A stretch of 64,000 nucleotides of DNA from contig CM060980.1 in the NCBI GenBank assembly GCA_030765065.1, positions 66,572,364 to 66,636,363 on the forward strand, given 5' to 3'. This DNA is from Deroplatys truncata (Eukaryota > Arthropoda > Insecta > Mantodea > Mantidae). Under the pieces are notes generated by a model that ran no database searches, was not told the origin of the DNA, and worked only from the letters and a program-made list of their open reading frames with translations. The position numbers and the translations under genes are program-made. Positions 22,376-35,089 of the stretch are shown piece after piece (position 1 is the first letter of the stretch; each line of letters begins with the position of its first letter).

Positions 22376-23038
22376 AACTGCACTATCGTTACTTCGATTT
22401 TCTTAGAACTGAAAGACCTTGGTAATTGACAGCAATTAATTAAATTGAAAAATTATCACTGAAGACACTATCTAACGTTATTTTGAAACTAAGCTATGTT
22501 ACAATTATTAATTAGATTATTAATAAGCTTTGGAATTATCAAGGACCAAATCCCGAAGAAAAGGAAAATAAATTATGTTGGTAACCGAATAGAGAGAATG
22601 CCATCACACCCATAATCTCCATTTCCCTCTTGCACAGATGGTATTCTGAACCACTTTACCTACTGACCAAAAAATTCAGCTTTTGTCGTTTTCACATTTT
22701 GCAATGGTTTTGTAGTTTGAACAGTTAACATAGTGTTAAATACTTAAAAGTTCCGCAGTATGATTGTCTGTTTTGTTTGTATTTTGCAATCTAAATCTAT
22801 CTTTACTTCAACAGCATCTATTAAATTCATTACATGGATTATGGACGTACATTTGGCGAGTTAATATGAAAAATGTACAAATGCATGCTTTTTTGCCAAA
22901 CATATTAACCAGAGCAGGCCTACAGTTTGGCAAATGAATCGTCATAGAAGTAAACTATATGAGAATCTGTCCTATTTGAAAGCAGAAATAATAGTGGATG
23001 AACATCGCGACAAGAATTTGTTTTTTGTTTGTTTGTTT
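22376..23038. other. no feature recognised
   Basis: AT-rich; no ORF, repeat family or RNA gene seen. Confidence 0.5.
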
Positions 23039-23300
23039 TTTTAGTTTTATTTATGGACGCTCTTTAACTACTGTGGTTTTATATTGGGTGTGAAAGACCG
23101 GAAGGTTTGCTCAGAGGCCTCTTTATCAGGTTTGGGGTTCTTTTACGTACCGTAAATCTGCGACACGGGACCACCGGCTTTACTTCCCTTCCAAAGGAAG
23201 CCATGCTAAAGATTTTTACGCCCGGAAAATTCTTGCTCTCCTGCCGAGTTTGAACACGCGACCTCGGGAACTGTAGGATAGCATGTTACTCCTTTCCACG
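23039..23300 (-). mobile_element. tRNA-derived SINE, uninterrupted reference copy
   Basis: Same family as the SINE split by the Polinton. It is continuous through GGAAGCCATGCTAAAG, which gives the pre-insertion state of the target site. The tRNA-like head is at the right end, with a weakened B box (GTGTTCAAACTC). Confidence 0.85.
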
Positions 23301-24379
23301 GAGGTCGATTCTATTGATAGCGATGGGCATGGTGGGCGCTGCTGCTGGATTGAGAAGAGAAGGAAGCTGCAAGCAAATTTGTTGCAGGGAGACAACTCAA
23401 GCTACTAATTATTATTTAGGAGGAATGCGTGAATTAAGCCAATGACACAATGCCACAATGATACTTTACCATGCATGAACATTCGCACTGGAGCTGATTC
23501 GTATTGATTGTTTGTTCACTCCAGAAATGCTTAAATTCCTAATCATATCCCAAGTATAAAACTGGTTAAAGGCCAGTAAGGCACGAACCATATAAGGAAG
23601 ATTAAACGACCTATCTCGCTGATAAATTTGCAAACTTCATGACCCGTTATTCAGAAATTGTATAAGATATCAGACTGCAATTTTTAAAGTTTTAGATGTA
23701 TGGGATCTAAGATCACTGATTTATCTTTACACAATAAGGTCGTTTACTAAGATATGATTTGTCTTATGGTACAATTTTGTGATTAAAGTTTACCAGCAAT
23801 TCTATTTTTTCTTAAAATAAGCAGTCATCTTATTAATAGAAAAGGAGATTCACAACAGTATTAATGTGTTGCTTTTATCGTTCTAAAGTTTAGTTTACCT
23901 ACCTTTGGTGGTTTCTGAAAGAAAAATGTGTAATTTATATTAGAAAATGCCATTCACGGAAGGAGCTGTTTAAAGTAAAAATATAAAAAAAGCTCCCGCT
24001 GTAACGAAACAAACCACATGGCTTGGCCATACGGAAGCTGCCATATTTAGCCATGGTACCAACTTGTAAAGCAACTTTCCTAAAAGATGAACTAACATGT
24101 ATCTCTCAATTCCAAAGAGTACCTATAGAGGTTTAACTTTTTCTATAAAGTGGCACACAATTCAGAGTACAAAACTGCGATGCAGTGATGTTTTAAAAAT
24201 CTAATATTACCTTAATATTACCCTCTACCCACTATTCAACAAACTATTCTCATAAAAAGCTAAGTCTTCTACCTGGTTCTGAATGGAGATTAAAGTTTAC
24301 GGAAATTGTTTATTATATATTTCGTTGTATGTACAAGGGCAATAAAGGGGATTAAGTCAAATGTTTGAAAGAGAGTCCT
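23301..24379. other. no feature recognised
   Basis: AT-rich, no supported gene or repeat. Confidence 0.5.
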
Positions 24380-24975
24380 AAGTGTTGGCTTTGAAATTTC
24401 GTTCTCTTTGAATGACCACGAGAAATAACGACTTAGCAATAGAAAAATGTGTAAGTATTTGACAATTAAAATCAATAGTAAAGAATATTTCAGAAATGGT
24501 TAACGCCAAAATTGACATAAGTTGTGTGTAGTAAGATATGATATATCTTTTATAGTTTACCTATTATACAAAAGTCATTCAGAATGGAGAGGACTTCATA
24601 GCGTATTCCCAGAAAATTCAAGATGTACATTTTATTTTTCATGTAAATATGTTAACATATGATATTTTAATCAAAATCGTTAGAATCAGTTTTGATAAAA
24701 TAAAAAATAACAATTTTTTTTCATTTATGGACAGTCGTATGGGCAGGGGGATGTTGTAAATCTTGCAAACCTTGGAAAACGTTGAACTAAAATACAAAGT
24801 TTGGTATTTAATCGAATTTTCATTTCTTAACTTTGTTGTTCACAGACAGACAGCCAGCCATAGACTCACACACACGCACACACGCACGTTAATTCAAACG
24901 TGCTTTTTTGGATTCAGAGAGTCTCAAAACATGTATTTCTTGTGAAATCTTGGTATCGAATACTTCTACTTACTA
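24380..24975 (-). repeat. repeat A copy 2 (inverse)
   Basis: Contains AAATACAAAGTTTGGTATTT, CACAGACAGACAG, an (AC)n run near 24868-24890, CTCAAAACATGTATTTC and AATCTTGGTATCGAA. It also preserves the outer block TTTCGTTCTCTTTGAATGACC, missing in many copies. Confidence 0.85.
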
Positions 24976-25521
24976 AAGGTAAGAAGTACATAAACTAAAC
25001 AGACCTTTAAAATGCGTGTATTGGTCTACAGCAATCAATTGATCTTATAAATTAAAGATTAAGTTTCAGTTTACAGATTCCACATACTTTTCCCCTCCCG
25101 AAAGCATTTTTTGGCAATTTTTACCATTTCATCTCCCCTTAAATTGTTTGTACCATAGTTGGTCGAAGCAGATTTGAGGCATGATTTGCCTTGTTACCTG
25201 ACTCGAATTCTGTCTACGTTCTCTTACTGGAATCTATAAAGTTTAGGGGATACGTTGGATCGCTGGCATGCATATTCGAAGAAATATCTATGTTATATCT
25301 GTAAAACCGTTTGAAATTATTTCAAGAGCTTTAGCTTGACCGTTGCAAAGTTTACACGTATCCACACAGTTGGAGGTAATGGTACTAAATGTTTACAATG
25401 TGAGTTTATGGTACACTTCCGTTCTTGAGTTTTTATTTCTATTCTATTTTACGTCGCTTTAACTCCTTGGTCATATCGCGACGGATCTGTTGGTGGATAT
25501 CTCTTAGAACGATATGTAACG
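24976..25521. other. no feature recognised
   Basis: Nothing supported beyond scattered short frames. Confidence 0.5.
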
Positions 25522-25713
25522 TTAGCCTTCTAGGTCTCATCCCTGTAACCCCTGCTTCATGCTGTGCAGATGGCATTAGAGTGCCGTCCAGGCTAACCGC
25601 CTCCCTCACACAGAAAGGCGGACAGTTAGCCTTCAAGGTCTCATCCCTGTAACCAACCCCTGCTTCATGCCGTGCAGATGGCATTAGGGTGCCGTCCAGT
25701 CTGACTGCTTACA
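25522..25713. repeat. two-unit 103-bp tandem
   Basis: GTTAGCCTTC at 25522 and 25625 starts two units. They share GGTCTCATCCCTGTAACC, CCCTGCTTCATGC and GTGCAGATGGCATTAG. Confidence 0.9.
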
Positions 25714-25844
25714 TTGTCTGTAGATAAATGGCATAGCATTCGCTATTACCACTTATTTTTCATTTTACTATTGTTATGGACTTAAGATGGAGCTTTGGGT
25801 CGTGGTATTAAATATCCAATCCGGTATTTACATTGGCGACTGAG

Positions 25845-25945
25845 AAAAACCACGAAAAAACCTCAGACAGATTGGTCAGTCCAAGGGATTTGAACTCGGG
25901 ACCTCCCGAATGCGGGCCACAGACATCCCATTCGGTTGATTTTTT
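25845..25945 (-). mobile_element. SINE head fragment
   Basis: Minus-strand tRNA-like head and first body module (GGATTTGAACTCGGGACCTC seen on plus), truncated after about 100 bp. Confidence 0.65.
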
Positions 25946-26365
25946 TTTCCCTCGCTATTCCTGCAACTATATCTAATATTTATCTCCAAAAGTTAGTAAT
26001 TTCCAGTGTATTTAAACTAAAATAAATCTCACAAACACGTATACTACTTAAAGTAAAGCTGAATGTCAAAGAATGATGGTACCAGATACAATATATTTTT
26101 GTAGTAATTTATGTTAGAAAAACACAGGGAGAGGTAACAGGAGGTATTCTCTCCAAGATTTCTTTCATATAACTTAAGTGCTAGACGTTCAGATGGGACG
26201 CATAGCGATACTCTTATCTTCTCAGTGTGCATCAACTTATAAATATAACACTGCCTAGTTGTGTGAAAGATTCATGTGTGGAGCATTTGTGATAACTTGG
26301 AAACACCTCTGCTAATTTAGTGCTCACGGCGTTGAACGAGCACAATCATTTTTAAATGCTAAGTA

Positions 26366-27644
26366 CGAGGGGTACTATTTATATTTTGAGACTAATAATT
26401 AAAACAAAGTAATTTCTGATTGAAAACTGCTTTATTGTTTTCCAAAATATTCTCCTTTATGATCAATACACTTTTGCATCTGTTTGAACCATTTGTCAAA
26501 GCATTTATTCCAGTCTTCTTGAAACGCCTCCAAAACATGGTTTTTGAAGGCATCAACGGCTTCTTCTGCCAACGAAAATCGTTGTCCACGTAATTTATTC
26601 TTGATGTTCGGGAACAAAAAGAAGTCATTGAGTGCCAAATCAGGACTGTATGGCGGATGAACCATCAATTCGATTTTATGAGCCTTCAAATACTCTGTTG
26701 TTAGACGAGATGTGTGTGCGCTCGCATTGTCTTGATGAAGAACGATCCTACGGTTCTTGTTGGTTTTCCTTACTTCACCGAAGACTTCCGACAAACAAGT
26801 GGTGGTGTACCATTTAGCATTGACCGTTTTACGTTCCCTAAAGCCACTGTTGCCACATGGCCAGTTTTGCTGAAAAAGCAGGCGACCATTTGCTTCGAAG
26901 TGCTTTGAGTGCGAACAACTTTTGTTGGATTTGCTTCATCTTGAAACACCCATACAGTCGACTGCTGTTTACGTTCCGGCTCATACGCATAGATCCATGA
27001 TTCGTCACCTGTTACAATCTTATATACGTTTTTTAAGGCATCGGCATTGTATTTCTTGAGCATTTTTGTACACCGATCGACACGAGCATCTTTTTGAGAT
27101 TGCGTCAAATTATGTGGGATCCAACGAGAGCGAATCTTATTTACGGCTAAATAATCATGCAATATTTTATATATGCTGGTGGAACTAATGCCTAGGGTTG
27201 CCTCAATCTCACAATATTTCGCATGATGACCTTTCATTATTAGTTTTTGCACAGCAGCAATGTTTTCTGGCACAACAACTGATTTTGGACGACCTACACG
27301 AACTTCATCATTGAGCGAACGGCGGCCACGCTTAAATTCGCTTCACAGTGGCAAAGGATGGAGCTTCGTCGCCAAATGTGGAAGTTAGTTGGTCGATGCA
27401 CTCTTGTCTTGATAATCCACTTGAAAGTCATAATAAATCATTGCACGAACATTTTCACGAGTTAATTCCATGTTTTTGTTGACACACAATTTTCAAGTTA
27501 GTTTAAACAAAACAAATGACGCTCTATTGATAACATGTTTGAAGTAGATTATGGTAAAAAATATCAAACTTTCCATTGGAAACATCAGATGGCAGCTACA
27601 ACATTAACGGTTGCCAAGGCTCAAAATATAAATAGTGCCCCTCG
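26366..27644 (-). mobile_element. mariner element with D34D transposase
   Basis: Terminal inverted repeats of about 25 bp: CGAGGGGTACTATTTATATT at the left, its near-perfect reverse complement at the right. A TA precedes the left end; the right end has CA then TA. Length 1.28 kb is normal for mariner. Confidence 0.95.
26432..27471 (-). pseudogene. mariner transposase, frameshifted
   Basis: DDE transposase that would cut and paste the element. The start MELTRENVRAMIYYDF at 27471 is followed by a frame change. The helix-turn-helix and WIPHN linker region follows in 27273-26770, with catalytic block VTGDESWIYAYEPE. The C-terminal part (26794-26432) is in another frame and holds HQDNASAH and YSPDLALNDFF, with 34 residues between the second and third Asp. 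All three catalytic Asp are present, but at least two frameshifts break the gene. Length over the breaks is about 345 codons, the usual mariner size. Confidence 0.93.
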
Positions 27645-27990
27645 CATACTGTTACTTTGTCCAATTTTTAACTATCATTTTCTCAGGTCTGACTGTCACT
27701 GTTTTGTTTTCATCTAGTTCAACTTTCCCTGAAACTGCACTTCGTTCAACTATCACTTTATTTTGGTGAACTAGTTTAATTTCCTGTCACTTCAATTCTT
27801 CGTGACGTAGCCTCTCCTTCCGGACGGTTCACTCGGTGGGAGTCAATGCAAGACCTCCACAACCCCTCGCCACAAACTCGCTCGGAGAATCGCACTTGAT
27901 GTCGCACGGAGAACGCACCCGCCAACTCGGTCGGTCACTGACTGACCGATGCAACTCAACTTGACTAACTGCTCTCGCGAGAATGCTCGC

Positions 27991-27998
27991 TTATATAG
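27991..27998 (-). promoter_or_regulatory. TATA box of repeat B
   Basis: CTATATAA on the minus strand, downstream of the heat-shock motifs by about 7 bp. Confidence 0.5.
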
Positions 27999-28004
27999 TC
28001 AGTG

Positions 28005-28029
28005 GAATCTTCCACAGAACATTCTAGAA
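28005..28029 (-). promoter_or_regulatory. heat-shock-element motifs
   Basis: On the plus strand GAA-TC-TTC then, after 4 bp, GAA-CA-TTC-TA-GAA. The last three modules form a perfect alternating GAA/TTC array with 2-bp gaps, the known binding pattern of heat shock factor. The position just upstream of a TATA box fits a working promoter. Confidence 0.6.
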
Positions 28030-28199
28030 ATATCTCGACACATGTTCTGAGGAGGGGAAGAAGAAACTTCCAGACAGTTCTGGCCATTTGCCGATAGAGC
28101 TCCTGATGCTTACGCTGGCGAGCGGCAGTTAAAACGTTATTTACTCCCACCTCGGCAACGATCTCCCGACAACCTTGGACCATAGCCGCTACGTCACAA

Positions 28200-29007
28200 T
28201 ATTTACCTATGCCATTTACTAAAGGATAGTAGTTGGTAAATTCTATTGGCTGAAAATGTTAAACATTTTTTTGACTGCTTCCATAATTTTTACTGTAATA
28301 CATAGAAATGCTGCTAGAAATCGTTTAGTTAGTAATTGCACCGAAATGTTAGTATCCCAAACCAATATGGTGCGCCATTACATCTCTCACGATTGTACGT
28401 CAATAGTCTTTTTTTTCAGGAGATGAACCCTCTACCAGGCTTGTTGAACTGCAGCCAAACTGTACGCGCTTCAGTCAACAGTTGCCGCAACCGACAGGAA
28501 AAGTCATATTTTGTGTGCTTTCTCCTTTAAATTGAATAAAGCGGCGCCGAGCAGTCGAACCGGGAAAAGATACTTATCAACTGGCGCCACGACAGATAAG
28601 AAAACACTGCGGTTCAATATCGGTTCAAGCTATACAACACAGTGGCAATAAAAGTAACTGGCCTCTGACAGGCGCGATTAAATGAATTGGTGAGAAACAT
28701 CCTTCTTGACGTGAAACAACTCCAAATGACTTCCCTATCTCTAAACTGAGAAACCTAAACCGGCGTATTTCCTTTTCAAATTATAATTTATTCAGAATGT
28801 ATCACATTAAACTCTGTTCCATATAACTTTTCCCCGTATCTCTTAACTGTCAGGTGCACGAGTCATCTCTCATTGGCTGCTATCGTGGAATAGAATGTTG
28901 TTCGATACAAACTAGCTCCTTATTTAGCATTATTATTTATATTTATATATTCAAGAGAATTGTAAACTTTACATTTTCATTACGTATGAGTGAAATATAT
29001 TATCAAC
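28200..29007. other. no feature recognised
   Basis: No supported gene. Short frames only. Confidence 0.5.
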
Positions 29008-29405
29008 AAAGTTAATGCATCCGGAATGCATGTACATTTTTATCAACAAATACGTAGGAGGATGCTTCGGTTTATACCTGCATCCCAGGTTAACGAAAGC
29101 AGGTGCATTTATACTGACATATTGTTTATAGCCTTTCTTTTGTTTATATCACACAGATAATGCATCTGGAACTACTGTAAACTTTATATCAACAAACAGG
29201 TAGGATGATCCTTCGGTTTGGCCCTGCATCTCAGGATACCGAAGGCACGTGCATTTATCATGACAGATTGGCTATATAGTTTTTATTTTGTTTATATCAC
29301 ACAGTTAATGCCTCTGGAATGCAAGGCCATTTTTATCACCAAATGGGTAGGAGGATCATCCAGTTTTAACTTTCTTCTCAGGATAACAAAAGTATATCGT
29401 TTTTC
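29008..29405. repeat. three-unit 146-bp minisatellite
   Basis: Units begin at GTTAATGCATCCGGAATGC (29011), near 29156 and near 29303. They share TATCAACAAA..GTAGGA, TTTATATCACACAG and GTGCATTTAT blocks. Confidence 0.85.
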
Positions 29406-32400
29406 TCGCCTCTGCATTACATGGGGCTTGTACATTGTAATTCAAAGGTAAATACTGGTATATATTAGCCAAACAGGGAAAAGAGGAAGAAAGGGGGAGT
29501 GGAATTACACATTGACAGCGGGGAAGTTTATAAGATAAAGAGTTTGGTTATATACGTAAACAATGAAGAAGGAATGTTTCCAAAAATAAATACATGTAAG
29601 TTAAGCAGGAGCTTGTCTCAGCTATGAAATATCAAAAAATTAGTTTCCTTTTACTTTCTCTACCCATTCACCCATGTAGAGGATGTATTGTGTTCGACCC
29701 AAAAATTCCTTAATAAACGTATTTTCGGTTTCTGAAAGGCAATTAACAAGTGCAGCAGCTCGGGTTTATGTGGGGTAACGTAGCTGAAAACTGAAAACCA
29801 AAAATGGAATAAGCCACGGTTTACGAATACCAAGCGAAATCACCCCAAGCAAAAGCCCTTATTCCTTGCATAAAAATTTTTTCATTTTCTTTTTTGAATA
29901 ATGGAGGTAATGATTTTGTTTAAAATTTCATAGCTATGAGATGTTGCCATGAAAAAGAAAAGAAATTCCCTGTATCCTTTAAGGGTAGTTAAATTGATTT
30001 GGTATTTATATATGTTAACAGACTGAATGGCGTGCACGCACGCTCACACATACACACCCGCGCGACCTAATGTTATATGTTTTGCCGATTTGGCACATAG
30101 TAGTTTAGATTTGTTCCGTGAGCGGTGTAGCTGTAGTTTTACTGTGTTCGTATCTTCACCGCTTGTTGCGCCACGGTCGCGTCTTCAGGTCCAGCCAGAC
30201 TGGATTTACCCCAATAAGTTGCCCTCTTTCTGTGCCGCGAAGTGTTAGGATCAAGACGTCGTTGCCGTTTTGCTTTTTGATCCAAGGCCTGTCTGACTGT
30301 TACCTTTTACTTGGGTTTGCGTTGCATTTTGTGATTATCAAATATAAGAGAATGGATATGCAGTCGCAAACGTTATCGGATCATACTTGTATTTTTATAG
30401 GAGCAGTTTAACTTTTGGTATTCTGGCTTCCATTTAGTATGCGTTGTATTACTCTTGTTGTTCAATATTCAGAGTTTATGTAAATTGTTAAATATTGAAG
30501 AAGGTTATTTGTTACGTTATTTACACCACGCTTTGGGCGTGAAGTAGTTTGTATTGTAATCCAACTGTTGGGGAGCCGAACACTTGAAGTTGGTTGCAAC
30601 CGCACGTATAGTACCCGGTTTCCGGTAGCCTTCGCCCCAAAATGTACTTTCAGGTGACCTTTGTCCCAAGTTTAAAAAATATTTACTCTGTAATTTGACT
30701 GTTTCTTTAAATATTATATATTTATGTTTGCTTCGGCTGCGTCAGTATTATTGTTAGAGACATGGGGTCTAAGCAGGGTTGTGGTGCAACAAGAATGTAG
30801 GCTTACACAGATTATAATTTTACTTCACTCCTTTTATTAATGCTTGAAACGATTTAAGTAACACTTCACTGATATAGAGAGAGAGCTGTGAGATTTTTTT
30901 TTATTAAATACTGGCACTTTTTAACACGTAAACTATTTTGGTCTCACATAAAATACGTATAAATTTCTCGAGGACGCATCTCACATCCGATTAGGAACGC
31001 TGTCTAGTAGTAAACTGAACTATAAATTTGTAAATGTTTCTCCTTATCAGTTTCTGATTGGCTAATCCTACTCCAATAAAATATCTTCATTTAACTAAAG
31101 CTTTTTCTGGTTGTTGATTGGCTATTTTATAAACTGTCACTAAAATTACATTATTGCTTCCAAGAATCACAAGTAACATTATTAAACTCTCAAACTCATT
31201 GCCTCAAGGTTACCTCATTGTTAGCAACGTTTGACCTATTTATCATAGCTCCTACATTATTAAGTTACGTAATACATTCACATAACATTATTGAAGATGT
31301 TACAATAATATTAACATACACAATGACTGTAATATACACTTTTTATATATTGTTACATACACATATAGCTTTAAGGCGGGCTGTTATTGAATTTATATTT
31401 ATATAATTAGACTTAAAATCATTTAAGTGTTAAAAATACTGCCTCAATATCTACAGTCTGTTTACGTTGTTCAATACATAGTACATTTAAAACTGTTAAC
31501 GTTCAAAGCCTATCAACATTGTTAATACAAGTAAGCTTCATTAAAGTAATCAAAGAACTGCGGTTAGAATGTAGCTCAGTGTGAAGCCTTTGTTCCGAAT
31601 TGTTATATTTGGGCTATTTACGCAATGCCGCGTATGTCATGTAAGGTAAAACAGGTTGCTGCCGAGGGACTTGTGTACTAGATTTGTGTACTGCAGGTAT
31701 CTCCTAACCAAACCGTTGCTTCTTTCCTTGAGTGTTTGTTACAAGACAGTACAGTCTAGCACTGTAAAGATTTATATATCCACTTTTATATAATTATAGT
31801 GTTCACTATAGTGTAACACATTCAAACAATAGCAGGTTTTCTTTGGGTGAATTAATATACGGGGGAAGGCCAGTGTTCACATACTGAAATTAAAGGCTAT
31901 ATCTACTACTTGACTTGCGTGTTTTGTGTTTAAATTTTGGGGCCATTTCTCTACTTTGTTGTGGGTGCTGCATGACCTCGTTCTTGGATTCGAACGTTTT
32001 CTCGACTAACATAGGTATTAGTAAGCAAAGTTAGCGCAATTTCTAGAAAAAAATCCCCATTTTAAATACAGAAATCCGCAAAAGAGGTATTCACGGTGAA
32101 ATTTGGAGGTTAGGTTTGTAAGTGGGGGCACTACTACTTCTCTTTCACAAGGAAAGTATAAAATTTATTTTGAAATTCCTGTGAGAGAAACCATGTGATA
32201 ATATCATAACTAAAAATATAGTTGCTAGCTCAACGAGAAGTATCCAAATCACAGCTGAAATCTTGTAATTTCAGTGAAGTATTATGCATTACGGACGAAT
32301 TTCCCTACTTGAAATGGAGCTCAGCACTTAAAGTACCATGACACAACTAATCAACTTTTGTCATTCCTAATGAAGCATCCAGTAATTATGGCTACCCAGT

Positions 32401-32589
32401 CCAGTCAGCTACATTAATTCTCTTTACTTTAAATAGTTAACAAGACACACGATTTGGGAACCTTGAAGTTAAAAGTGGCACTTAATGTGTTCACATTGGA
32501 GTCCTCTTACGACAACACCTCTGTATAACAGAAACCTCGAGAAGGTGTTAGTATGAAGGATCTGATACTTCGGTAACCAAGTAAGTGGT
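29406..32589. other. mostly featureless, GC-richer patch at 30.0-30.4 kb
   Basis: The patch 30027-30411 is less AT-rich and has short open frames on the plus strand but no recognisable domain. It could be a non-coding exon or promoter. The rest shows nothing supported. Confidence 0.35.
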
Positions 32590-32935
32590 ATATAATTCTA
32601 ACAATCTTCAACAATTATAAATTTTATTTCAAAAGGTTTATTCCTTGTTTGTTGAGTTTTTCTAGTCTCACTTTATGTAGCATCAAGAACGACTCACTAT
32701 CTCGCTTTACTAACTAGCTCCCTCGTGAGCACGCTCGCTTATACAACCGCTGGGATTTTTCAGAGAGTTGTAGAATGTTCGGGAGGCGAAGAGAAAGAGG
32801 ATTTCCAAACAATCCCGCTTCTGGTGTTTACGCTGGATAAGAGCACTTATCTTTTCAGCCGGATAGCCGGTCGGTTGGTTGGTTTCTAGTATGCGGTAAC
32901 TGAGCTCCATAGCTGTGTCACATGTCAAAAGATTA
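32590..32935 (-). mobile_element. LTR-like repeat B, copy 2
   Basis: Aligns with copy 1: start TGTGACA, GAA-TG-TTC remnant at 32773-32780, TGTATAAGCGAGC, TAGTTAGTAAAG leader, and AATAAA signals near 32640. The heat-shock array is largely decayed here. Confidence 0.5.
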
Positions 32936-33399
32936 ATTATAAATCTAAAATCCCATCGTTACAGAACGTAAAACTGAATAAAGCGGAAGTGCCAGAAAGA
33001 GGAGTTACTAAGATTTGCCTAAGAATCTTCCATATGCTTAAAATCTCGCCCTCGTTTGTGTGGACACAATAGACCTGACAACGAGTCTTTCTTGACGTCG
33101 TAATTGAAATTTCCAAAACGTTCTATACTTGAACCGTTCAAAGCATCGCTCTAATCCACGTGCACTCCTCAAGTACTACGAAGTAACATCACAATGTGTG
33201 TTAAGATAACAGATAAATGCACCGAATGATTTCCTTAAACTTCACAACTAGCATTTCGCTATTAAAATATTATAACAATGATCATATATTATATAGCCAG
33301 CGTGCATGCGAAAAAAATTGAGTGTAGGTAAAATTTTACAAATTTAAAATTACTATTAGTCTGTATTTATTTTAATTATCATAAGTTATTCTAATCTCA
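32936..33399. other. no feature recognised
   Basis: Nothing supported. Confidence 0.5.
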
Positions 33400-34215
33400 C
33401 TTACAAGTTTCAGCATGTGTGAACGTTTCATTACTTTCTCTACTACGTATAGTAAGTAGCAGAAGTATTGCATTCCACCCAAAAATTCCATACCGAGGTT
33501 TCACCGGAAATACATGTTTTGAGACCCCCTGAATCCAAATAAAGTATTTTTGGAAACATGTCCGCGCGCTTGTGTATGTGTGTGTCAGGATATCTGTATG
33601 TCTGTCTGTGAACAGCATAACTCAAAAACGAAAAATCGGATAAATACTAAACTTAGTATTTAGGTTCAGTACCTTCCAAGGATGCCACACGAAGATTTTC
33701 AACAAAATTCCCTAGCCCAGTCTACTCTTTACATGGAGCATTTTTCGAAAATTTTGATTTTCTAAAAAATGGCTCTAACGATTTTTATTAAAACGCCATA
33801 TATTAAAAATATTTACATGATAAATAAAATGTATATCTTGAATTTTCAGAAAATTGCCTGTGAAGTCCTCTTTATTCACAGGGAATTTTGTATAATCTTG
33901 TACAACGCAAACGTTAACCAATAGACGAAAATGTACTATACAAATAATGTAGATCTCTTTAAAACACATGATCTATTTCCAATAAACTTTTGTGGCATAA
34001 GCTGTTTCCAAGGTATCCGATTATTAATGGTTCGAATTTCTCATTACTTGGCCATTCTCTTGAAATTCTGTCAACATTCAGTTGTTTCTCGCGATTGCAT
34101 GGAAACAGTATGGAATTTTAAGGCAAGCGTATGGCGTCCTGTTCTTAAACATTTTACAATTGCAGTTCCCTTTGTATCTATAACGAAATATGTAATGTAA
34201 CTATTTCTGCAAAGG
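33400..34215 (+). repeat. repeat A copy 3 (direct, near full length)
   Basis: Best long copy. It runs from CTTTCTCTACTACGTATAGT through TTCCACCCAAAAATTCC, GAGACCCCCTGAATCC, a GT-rich microsatellite, AACAGCATAACTC, AAATGGCTCTAACGATTTT and the tail CGCGATTGCATGGAAACAG to TCTATAACGAAATATG. About 815 bp, no ORF of its own. Confidence 0.88.
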
Positions 34216-34299
34216 TTTAGTTGGGTTAAAATGCAGTAGACAGAAAAATAAGCTTTAGTAAGAATAGTTTGTAATCCCACTAATAAACGATAGAGGGTA

Positions 34300-34690
34300 G
34301 AGACACCATGTGAATGCATCACAACACATTTGTTTACTTTGTGTGCCACCTTCCTATAATAGGAGAGAGGAAGTATTATATCCCACACAAACTTTGATAT
34401 TGAGATAAAACCGTAAATACATGTTTTGAGGCCCCTGAATAAAATCAGCATGTTTAGAAAAGACCTGTGAACAGCATAATTAAAAAATAGAAAGCCCTTT
34501 AAATACCAAATTTGGTATTTAAATAGAATCTTCCACTTCAATTTACCTTTACATATAAAATCTCCGTTATTTTTTACTTTATCAAAAATGGTTGTATAAA
34601 TGTTGACCTAGGTTTAATATATTTGTACAACAAAATGTAAATATTGAATGTTTTGGGAATAGCCCCGGAAGTCCTCTAGTAAACCGTAAG
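34300..34690 (+). repeat. repeat A copy 4 (direct, partial)
   Basis: Matches from AAATACATGTTTTGAGGCCC to GGAAGTCCTCTAGTAAACCG, with the GT-rich core lost. Confidence 0.75.
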
Positions 34691-34699
34691 AGATACACA

Positions 34700-34860
34700 A
34701 AACCTTAATACGCTACCTTTTTTTTAAATGCTCTTTTTTATTCAGAGAGCCTCAAAACGTGATTTCCTGATGAAATCTCCATATCGAATTTTTGGGTGAG
34801 ATGCAATACTTCTCATCTTACTATAGGTAAACAGCAGAGAAAGTAAAAATAAAAGTGAAT
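34700..34860 (-). repeat. repeat A copy 5 (inverse, partial)
   Basis: Contains GAGAGCCTCAAAACGTGATT and TCGAATTTTTGGGTGAGATG, the edge of the family in inverse orientation, directly after a direct copy. Confidence 0.75.
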
Positions 34861-35089
34861 TTTTAAACTATACAATGAGTATTTTTTTTAACATGTAATC
34901 CAAATGTTGAATTTCCCAAAACGTTCGAATTTCAGTGGTGCATTCCTAAATTAAAAATTTATTCTAAAAATTGGGCATAGTAATAAAATAGTAAAATAAA
35001 TCTCACACCGGGTGATTTTAATTATTTCATCATCGTACAAGGATGCCTACCACCGTTTATTTTAACGTGAATTCACCCAACTTATAAAT

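Larger units (their letters stand above)
27700..28199 (-). mobile_element. LTR-like repeat B, copy 1
   Basis: Minus-strand order: start TGTGACGTAGCGG near 28199, heat-shock-like motifs, CTATATAAGCGAGC, a GC-rich leader, then AATAAA near 27760. A diverged relative at 32590-32935 keeps the same order. Promoter followed by a polyadenylation signal in a repeated unit suggests a solo LTR. I could not fix the 3' end or a target duplication. Confidence 0.5.

Noticed and set aside
27535..27717. A plus-strand frame over the right end of the mariner
   Set aside because: It crosses the element's terminal repeat and is antisense to the transposase.
30118..30411. Possible protein-coding exon of 97 codons
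   Set aside because: No recognisable domain and no clear splice sites; listed only as a GC-richer patch.
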